DNA from: Marasmius tenuissimus
Lineage: Eukaryota; Basidiomycota; Agaricomycetes; Agaricales; Marasmiaceae
DNA length: 64,000 bases
Assembly (NCBI GenBank): GCA_029532415.1
Contig: JAQOTA010000054.1
Coordinates: 3,968,001 to 4,032,000 of the forward strand
Direction of reading: 5' to 3'
Of the stretch, positions 57,193-64,000 are shown in pieces; the stretch's first letter is position 1, and each line of letters starts with the position of its first letter. The notes below the pieces were generated by a model that had not been told where the DNA came from, made no database searches, and was given only the letters and a program-made list of their open reading frames with translations. The translations under genes were made by a program, and so were the position numbers.

Positions 57193-58511
57193 ATGCGGTG
57201 GATATATCCACTGCTCCTGAACGCGACGAGTAGAGTTCTCGTAATTCCGTTGGCAGGTGCCGTCGTTCGTTATCGAGCAAGCTATAATCCAAGATATGCA
57301 GCAGCGTCGAACGCAGAGTCGGGTTGGTATCAGTGTTTTGAGGTCTCGAGGATCTGGGTCGAACTGAGCTTGTCACTCCTTCAGGTTTTATGGCGCGGCC
57401 AGGAACCGTGCTTGAGGGGGTTTGGAATGCATTACAGAGAGCATTTAGGCTCGAGGTGCGTGTGGTATCGCTCAGCGCTGTTATCCTACCTTCACTAATT
57501 GCTTACCCATCGCCAGGGATGGGAAGGACTATACAAGGGATCTAGTTGAGTTTCGAATCCGTGACCCTCGACCCACTGCCCTTCAAATCTGACTCGGCTA
57601 CAAAACGTGAAGTGCCAACCATACTGGAAACCCTCATCATCCGAGGTTCTTTGGCATTTGTCAAGATACATCCGGCGATTCCCCTCGTGCTCATCGCCGC
57701 ACCCCAGCTCACATTGACCGAATCCATACTGTTCGTGTTCTTCTACAGCTTGATCGAGCTCCCAATGTCCGTTTTTATCATCCGGTGCGCCCCCAACTTC
57801 ATATTCCGTCACCCCGAGGCTAATTCCTTCCCTTCCCCCAGAGCAATAATCACACCGTACAAACTCTCCTGGCTTAATCCACTTCGATCCTTTATAATCC
57901 TTCTCTCCCCCGCCGAACGTTCGAGACCATACATCCTCTACCAAACCCCGGGCTTATTCGTCGCAACAGCACTCCGAACAGCATTTCCCTTACTCCTTTT
58001 ACGTTTAGTCTATAACTTGGCTTCCCGCTCCTTCACACAGGAAGTTGGGTTAGCAGTGTTCTCCGCAGCGATTGTATTCTACGTGATGGCTTTTGTGGGG
58101 AGCACAATAATGCTAACGCCGCTAGATGTTATTGTCGTGCGATTGGCGCTCCAGTGGAACCGGACTAGCTCGGTCGAATTGGAACCTTTAGATGGGGAGC
58201 CAGAGTATGGGAGGGTTGATGGTCCTGGTCCCGGAGGACGGGAGAGGTATTCTGATACCGAGGATGTGTTAGCGTAAGTGTTAGCTTTTTGCGGCCCGCA
58301 GGCTTTGTTAAATCGTGTTACGGGACGCTCACCAGAATGATTTTCTAGTCTTCGAGAAGAGTATAGCCGTACTCAGTACACGGGATTTGTGGATTGCTTC
58401 AGGACGATCTTAGCGGAAGAGGGTTGGTCGGCGCTATTCAGAGCGTGGTGGTACCCGTTGGCAGGGCAGGTGGCTACTGTCCTGTTCTACCAAGCCTTGA
58501 GAAGCCGCTAG
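57193..58511 (+). CDS. mitochondrial-carrier-like membrane protein 1
   Basis: Divergent member of the mitochondrial carrier (SLC25) superfamily. ATG at 57193 (MRWIYPLLLNATSRVLVIPL); an in-frame TAA about 65 bp upstream makes a spliced extra exon the only alternative. Repeat 1 shows IPLAGAVVRYRASYNPR then FMARPGTVLEGVWNALQRA and RLEGWEGLYKGS. Repeat 2 shows ILFVFFYSLIELPMSVFIIR, SPAERSRPYILYQTPGLFV and LLLLRLVYNLASRS. Repeat 3 shows FVGSTIMLTPLDVIVVRLAL, an acidic linker, LREEYSRTQYTGFVDCFRTI and EEGWSALFRAWWYPL. Only repeat 3 keeps a canonical Px[DE]xx(x)[R] motif. The splice after YKGS is tentative (a 100-nt intron to SLAFVKIHPAIP). Substrate unknown. Related to the two genes at 60916 and 63092. 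Confidence 0.75.
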
Positions 58512-58846
58512 AGATTATCACTCACAAAACCCTGTGTATAGTAGTCCCGGCGCGCCTGTGCTATCACCGTTGTACATGGGCTATAGGAAGTGGGTTTATG
58601 GATGCATCATAAGTACATCCCATACTGTTATGCCGGCGAACCCTGTCAATCTTACACCGAATGTCGGCCTGCGGTGTTCCTCGGGTGTCCCATTCGAGCT
58701 CCCCAACCACTTCTCTCAAGACATCAGAACTTCACGAAACTGAAGATCAAGTATCATTCCTCACAACGCGATACATCATACATATGGGGCCGACATTGTC
58801 ATCGGCATTCGCACCGGAATCGTATAGACGAGTCGTAAATAGCCAT
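58512..58846. other. convergent intergenic
   Basis: Tail-to-tail space between carrier-like gene 1 and the acetylesterase. No gene is supported. Confidence 0.5.
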
Positions 58847-59934
58847 CTAGTAGGAAGGAATACCATGCGAGATATTGTACGATAGACCGGGGTTCGGTAT
58901 GATCGGCAACATATTGACGCCAGTGAGACCGTATTCAGCGTTCACCAAATCAGCGACCATTCTACAAAGTGGGGTGTAAGCCATGGAAGCAAAACCAAGC
59001 TAAGAGTTAGACACTAGATAACTTACCTCCCGAAAACGATCATACCCTTCTCGTTAACATCTAGAAAGCAATCAGGTTAGGACACCCTTCACCGCACAAG
59101 AAGAGAGATAATCATACGCGTAGTGTCTCCACCATTTTTCGGATTGAACTTGTGCGCGGCTGCGGCACCGATGGCCTCGCAGTAGTTCAAACTCTTACCA
59201 TGCAGATCCAAAAGATGCGTCTTCTCGTTCTTCGCTACCTGCATTGTCGCGTTCACATACGGTGCGAGGGTGTCGTTAATGATCTTCTTTCCAGTTGCGT
59301 TAAAGTTCCGAATAATCAAGGAGGTGATGAGGACCGGATCGGCCTTGATTTCCCTGACTTGTTGAACCATGGTGGTCAGATGCTGGGCCAGTAATTCCGG
59401 TGGACCAGCCCTTCTGTCATTGTGGCCGAACTGAATGGTGACAAGCGTGCGACGGCCTTTCGCTACCTCTTCTTTGGCACGGTCAACTATAATTATATTA
59501 AAGTCAAGGCACAGACGACGATGTGAGAAGACAACCAGAGCAAAAGTAGCTTTTGCACGCACGAGCAGTTTTCCAGTGACCTTGTTCCACGAATGATCCC
59601 GTTGTAGCTCCGCCCACGGCCTGATTGAAACCTGTGCATGTCGCGAGCTATAATGGAGAAAGAGCGAACATGCTGGATAGATAACTGACAGGGGGTTCCG
59701 GGCTCAAGAGAAGACGCTATGGCTGGGCTTGTAGACCCGCAGAAGCCGTTTCCCCAGCCCGACCTTTCGATCGCGAAAGTCAGCACAAGAAAAAGCAGCA
59801 CAATAATGAAGTCCATACGTTTTCGCAGTTGTGCTGTCACCAGTCAAGACGAATGAAGTAGGAAGGCTGACGGCGGAGGCCAGCACGACATAGGTAGAGA
59901 GCGAGAGGAAAAGCTGATTCTGAGAGAAGCGCAT
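58847..59934 (-). CDS. rhamnogalacturonan acetylesterase-like SGNH hydrolase
   Basis: Secreted SGNH/GDSL esterase of the rhamnogalacturonan acetylesterase type (CE12-like), removing acetyl groups from pectin backbone. ATG at 59934 with signal peptide MRFSQNQLFLSLSTYVVLAS. Block I Ser in FVLTGDSTTAK. Block II Gly in GWGNGFCGST. A block resembling FNQAVGGATTGSF. Block III Asn in RRTLVTIQFGHNDRRAGPP. Then VLITSLIIRNFNATGK and DLHGKSLNYCEAIGAAAAHK. Block V Asp and His in GGDTTHVNEKGMIVFGR, with the His codon split by an intron. It ends MLPIIPNPGLSYNISHGIPS then Tyr-stop. Full catalytic triad. Fits with the arabinanases in a pectin-degrading set. Confidence 0.9.
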
Positions 59935-60790
59935 CGGTATCCTGTAGCTTCAGATGTTCAAAGGTTGAGAAGAGTTCTTATACGGCGATGGGGCTAGGGA
60001 AGCGAAGAAAAGGTATTAGAGGATAAACTGAGGCGCCGTTCAGGACGTCGTACTGGTACTCACAGGTTCACAGACTTTTATACCAACTCCTCCAGGTGTC
60101 AATAGTGGCTATACTTGTGTCTGATGCTCCATATGCCATCTTCACACTTATGTCAGACGAGGCAGAGAGTCTGTCTCGGCAAGAACCTGCAAGAACGCGT
60201 GAATAGAGCTGACATCCTCATTATGGGTCGTAGATGGAGAGCATGTAGCCGTCACTGAGGCTGAGCAAGACGTAGTGGATGGTCAATTCCGTCAGCCTGC
60301 GCACTGCACAGTAGTCAGAGTCGCCTTTTCAGATAGAGATGATGAGACAAAGCCACATATCGCATAAAATAATGGAACGCACTCGTATCTGTACCATTCT
60401 ATCTTTCTGGCATCTCTTGCAACATTTACTGTGGTGAGTGGTAATTTAGCGAGTCAAACCAGAGCATCACGAGGTATTGCTGAGCAACAATGTTATCAAA
60501 TCCCGAGACGCTGTGTCATAGCACAAGACTGGATGGATGCCAAGACAGCTAGAACGGGAGAAGTCCAAGCACGTATCAAATTCTGCTCGAATCGACGCAA
60601 AACCTTTAGCCTTCAAGTGAGGAGATTGATAATCATATAATGAATGTCAACTTCATGTCAACTCGAACTGACTATTGAGATATCGAAGCCAGATGGCCTC
60701 ATATGCCGAATGAAGGTGCTCCCGCTGATACGGTAAAAGAGAAAGGAGAGATCAAATTGGCAGGATGACGGTGGGAGAGCAAGTATACAA
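59935..60790. other. intergenic
   Basis: Promoter of the acetylesterase and 3' flank of carrier-like gene 2. No gene is supported. From about 60756 the sequence resembles 62882 onward. Confidence 0.45.
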
Positions 60791-60806
60791 TGTCACATAT
60801 GTGACA
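60791..60806. promoter_or_regulatory. palindrome downstream of carrier-like gene 2
   Basis: TGTCACATATGTGACA is a perfect 16-bp palindrome. Its counterpart after carrier-like gene 3 (62939-62952) differs at the centre but is also a perfect palindrome. Role unknown. Confidence 0.35.
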
Positions 60807-60915
60807 GTGTTTGTTACTACAAGCACAAAGGATCCACTTGGACCCACAAGGTCATGCATCATGGCGCGAATTCAACGTACATAAATACGAGTGGATATTA
60901 TACTCCTTCGCGTCC

Positions 60916-62196
60916 TCACATATACTTGTTTAGCCATTGTAGGATGCGAAGGGATGCCAAGCCGTAAAATAGGAGGAAGCTCGCCCACCATGCTCTTAGC
61001 AAGACCCGCCATCCCTCCTCGGTAGTCACCTTATTCACGTAGTCAGTGAAGCTGACATACGGGTCTTGATCGTCTCTTAAACTAGGAATACTGTCAGAGA
61101 AGGGAAACTGTGGATATGACGACGATGACATACACGATAACATCCTCATGCGAATAAGATTGCACACGAGCGGCAGCGGCGATATCAGCGACCGTTTCGA
61201 CGCCGGTATTATCCTCCTCGCTACTCCAAGTTCTCTGGACAGCAAATCTCGCCAAAGCAACCTGGAACAGTGTGTATAGACACGAGCCCGGGAAAACGAC
61301 TGCGAGATGCAAAATGACAGCCACCGCCATCCGTTTCTCTGCTAATTGCTCCAGCCATGATGTGATCGCAGGAGCAAAGACCGTAGTAAGGAGTGTGTTC
61401 GCAAACTGTGAGATAAGCACTCCAGGAAGGAAATAGATCTTCCATGGGTGGCGGCGCTCAATGGGGGAAAGTAGAAGCTTGTAGGCTACAAGGGGGTTCG
61501 AGGAACGGAGTTTGTATGGAGTGACGATAGCACTGGAGAGTCTCTATTCAGATCACTCGAGCCACAGTCAAAACAAACTAATGAAGACGGACCGAATTGT
61601 TAAAACCTGGACGGGGATTTCGATGATCAGACACATTATGACGTTCATGAAGACCCCTAGTACAGCCCCGTATTCACCGAACCTTGCTGAACGTCCTACC
61701 GTGAGGTCGGGGTCATCAGGTGGCAAAGAGAGGGCGATTAACGAAGCCGCGAAAACGCCGACAAAACTGGGCCCTTTAGGAAAAGTTACTTTCACTGGGG
61801 CAAGGCACGGGAAGAACGCGTACAAAATCCTTTATATAGACCAGCCCAGCCCTTCGGACCCACAAGCTTGATCAGCCAAAGAGCGGAAAATTAGGGTGAG
61901 GCATTTCACCTCTAGGCGACGAACCCTTCGCAGGGTGCTAGCATAACCATCCACCAACAGCCTAGCTACAACGCCATTCCACCGAGTCATGACCAATGCG
62001 AACGAAAACGCTAATACATACGTACTTGACTTAGTTGTGAGTCTCTCCGGGTCCTTGATATAAGCCCTATCTGGGTCATAATGCACCATCCAACGCACAA
62101 GCGCTCCCGTAAGTGGGACAGATATTGCTTGGTTAAGAAGCGCGCCAAGCATAAGAGACCAACCATAGGTCATCACTTTGAGCTGAGAGTCAGACA
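60916..62196 (-). CDS. mitochondrial-carrier-like membrane protein 2
   Basis: Paralogue of the genes at 57193 and 63092. ATG at 62196 (MSDSQLKVMTYGWSLMLGAL). Repeat 1: ISVPLTGALVRWMVHYDPD then STLRRVRRLE and GPKGWAGLYKGF. A 50-nt intron joins it to WPSFVGVFAASLIALSLPP. Repeat 2: VFMNVIMCLIIEIPVQVLTI, YKLLLSPIERRHPWKIYFLP, GVLISQFANTLLTTVFAPAI and LEQLAEKRMAVAVILHLAV. Then YTLFQVALARFAVQRTWSSE, a short linker, VSFTDYVNKVTTEEGWRVLL and RAWWASFLLFYGLASLRIL. It ends WLNKYM. Conserved motif positions have Pro and Arg, but the acidic residue expected in SLC25 carriers is Thr or Gln. Substrate unknown. Confidence 0.78.
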
Positions 62197-62938
62197 TGAT
62201 GGGCAATACGGAGGGAGGAAGTCGCGAGCTTCGGCCTTATAAGAAGCTGGGTAAGTGTGACATAGGGTTTGATTTGGCGTCAAGGGGAACACGGCCAGAG
62301 CATACGGTCGCCGCCGCCATTTTGCCACATTCCCAGCGTCCCGCTGGCAACATGGAGTCGAAATTTCCACGACAATATGTAGACGCCCAGATCGGGGGTT
62401 GATTACCCGAGCAATCGAAACGTCGACGAAAAGACGGATTTCAAGCAACAGTCCAAGCAACCGTCAACCTATACACGGCTTCCTTGATATTTTCACGCAA
62501 TTTCCACGACAAAGATCACGGCGCCACCGTAGATGTCTGATTGAACCGACTAGAACCTCCAGTCGACAACTGTAAATCAGATCATGGCTGTATTGTTGCT
62601 ACCAGCCTCTAGGTACAAGATAGTAAGACCCATTTGTTCATTGACGAACTCGAGAGACGGAGATAAGAGCTCACTGAATCTCTTTCCCGGTCGCCTTTCC
62701 ATTACTAGCTACTCTCGTGGATTTCCCCCCCCCATCACAATCCTCCACAGTGGACCGGTAGAGCTTCAATACTGCTTAGTACTGGTCAACATGCTCAGAA
62801 AACTTGCAGGGATTTAACTTTGAATGACTGTCGATTATCAGGACCAGATGGTGTTTCCGCTACAAATTTGATACCATTCAGGAACCGAAAGGAGAGACCG
62901 AATTTGGCGGGATGAGGGTGAGAAGAGAGGGCCAACCG
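62197..62938. other. intergenic between tandem carrier-like genes
   Basis: Promoter of carrier-like gene 2 and 3' flank of gene 3. No gene is supported. Confidence 0.45.
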
Positions 62939-62952
62939 TCACACGTGTGACC
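62939..62952. promoter_or_regulatory. palindrome downstream of carrier-like gene 3
   Basis: GTCACACGTGTGAC is a perfect palindrome containing CACGTG, in the position equivalent to 60791-60806. Both are followed by similar flanking sequence (GGACCCA-CAAG). Confidence 0.35.
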
Positions 62953-63091
62953 GTAGGTGACCGTGTTCGTTGGTGTTGCAATGGACCCATTCGGACCCAC
63001 AAGACGAAGTTGTTTCTTCATAAATACGATGCACACAGATCGCTACGAGCGTATTACATATTTTGTTGTGTCCCCACATATAAACCAGTCG

Positions 63092-64000
63092 CTAACCCAT
63101 GTAGGCCAATACCCAGAGAGGGAATGGAAGGAAGCTCACCCACCACGCCCTGAGCAAGACCCGCCATCCTTCCTCGGCGGTCACCTTACTCACGTAGTCA
63201 GCAAAGTTGAGATACGGATGGTCATCTCGCAAGCTAGGTTATCTTGTCAGAGAAATCTCGCGAAAGAAAATGACAAAGACATACGCGATAACATCCTCCG
63301 AATACGATTCCACACGAGCGGCAGCAGCGATGTCAGCGGCCGTTTCGACACTATTATCGTCTTCCTCAGCACTTTGAGTCTTTTGCACGGCAAACCGGGA
63401 CAGAGAGACTTGAAACAGCGTCTGTAGGCACGGTCCCAAGAGAACGAATCCGATCACCAACACGGTGGCCAGTGCTGGAGTCCGTTGTCTCTCCACAAAT
63501 TGCCCCAGCCATGTTGCCATCGCGGGAATAAGGAAAACCCCAAGGAGCAGGTTCGCGAATTGAGAGACGAAAAGTCCAGGAAGGATGTAGATCTTCCATG
63601 GCTGCCGCCGTTCAATGGGGGAGAGTAGGAGTCTGTAGGATACAAGGGGTCTCGAGGAACGGAGCTTGTACGGAGTGACGATGGCACTGAAGAGTGTCTA
63701 GTCAGATTATTGTGATCATCGAAACAGATAAAAACAGACCGAGTGGTGAAGACATGCATAGGGATCCCAATGACCAGACCCGTTACCACCTGCAGGACGG
63801 GCCCGACGACACCATAATCCCCGAATCTTGCTTGACGTCCTATCTCGAGGTTCATGTCTCCATCTAGGAAAGGGAGGGCGACCAATAGGGGCACGAGAGT
63901 GTTGAAGACGCTGGGCCCTGGAGGAGGGTCACCTCACTGGAGACGGAATACGAAAACAATACATACAAAATCCTTTGTATAGACCGGCCCAGCCCTAACG
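63092..64000 (-). CDS. mitochondrial-carrier-like membrane protein 3 (5' part off window)
   Basis: Tandem paralogue of carrier-like gene 2, entering from the right edge. It shows GWAGLYKGF joined by a 49-nt intron (same place as gene 2) to WPSVFNTLVPLLVALPFLDG. Then RQARFGDYGVVGPVLQVVTG, GIPMHVFTTRSVF, YRLLLSPIERRQPWKIYILP, WLGQFVERQRTPALATVLVI and LQTLFQVSLSRFAVQKTQS. The end region LNFADYVSKVTAEEGWRVLL is followed by RAWWVSFLPFPLWVLAYMG and a stop at 63092. Compared with gene 2, the last 20 residues are out of register, so a small indel has changed the C-terminus. The start codon is outside the window. Confidence 0.78.

Noticed and set aside
57530..57580. TTCGAATCC T-loop-like sequence
   Set aside because: No cloverleaf can be built, and it lies within the carrier-like gene, probably in an intron.

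Overview
The window reads as nuclear DNA of a filamentous basidiomycete, most likely an Agaricomycete (a litter- or wood-decay mushroom). Genes are closely spaced and broken by many introns of roughly 45-85 nt with fungal GT..AG borders. The gene content also fits: an AA5 glyoxal oxidase, an Agaricomycete-type F-box protein, tandem GH43 arabinanases, a rhamnogalacturonan acetylesterase and type-B carboxylesterases. No prokaryotic operons, CRISPR arrays, rRNA or convincing tRNA genes were seen. Gene models were spliced by hand, so gene ends are firmer than internal exon borders. I chose between splice sites by keeping frame and family motifs.

Layout. 0-12 kb is mostly housekeeping: a HIT (HINT-type) protein, a 2OG-Fe(II) oxygenase, PRMT3-like arginine methyltransferase, a very small TATA-driven gene, CCDC25/NFACT-R protein and RBM25-type splicing factor. 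12-20 kb holds a secreted GH37 trehalase and two tandem GH43 arabinanases. 20-26 kb holds an RPAP3-like TPR protein and glyoxal oxidase. 28-31 kb holds a secreted carboxylesterase with a convergent small gene. 32.9-41 kb holds Msp1/ATAD1 AAA ATPase, a SUN-domain protein and an F-box protein. 41.8-44.9 kb repeats the esterase plus small-gene module. 44.9-51.3 kb is a 3.2-kb direct tandem duplication, each unit carrying an aldo/keto reductase. 51.4-55 kb holds a protein kinase. 57-64 kb holds three carrier-like membrane proteins (two are tandem paralogues, the last cut by the window edge) and a rhamnogalacturonan acetylesterase.

How the genes fit together. The secreted set (two arabinanases, rhamnogalacturonan acetylesterase, two esterases, glyoxal oxidase, trehalase) fits a plant-polymer or pectin-degrading lifestyle, with glyoxal oxidase supplying H2O2. 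The window is also unusually rich in recent local duplication: GH43, esterase plus small gene, AKR and carrier-like genes.

The most novel-looking item is a family of three 76-77 aa proteins that I cannot assign to any known family. They share a near-identical N-terminal motif, a C-terminal FAxKAKxxGWxxPxP motif, one phase-1 intron and a TATAAAAGG box 80-91 bp before the ATG. Two of the three sit tail-to-tail with paralogous esterases. The promoter of one was copied by the tandem duplication and now lies upstream of a decaying aldo/keto reductase copy that has lost its catalytic Tyr and gained a premature stop.
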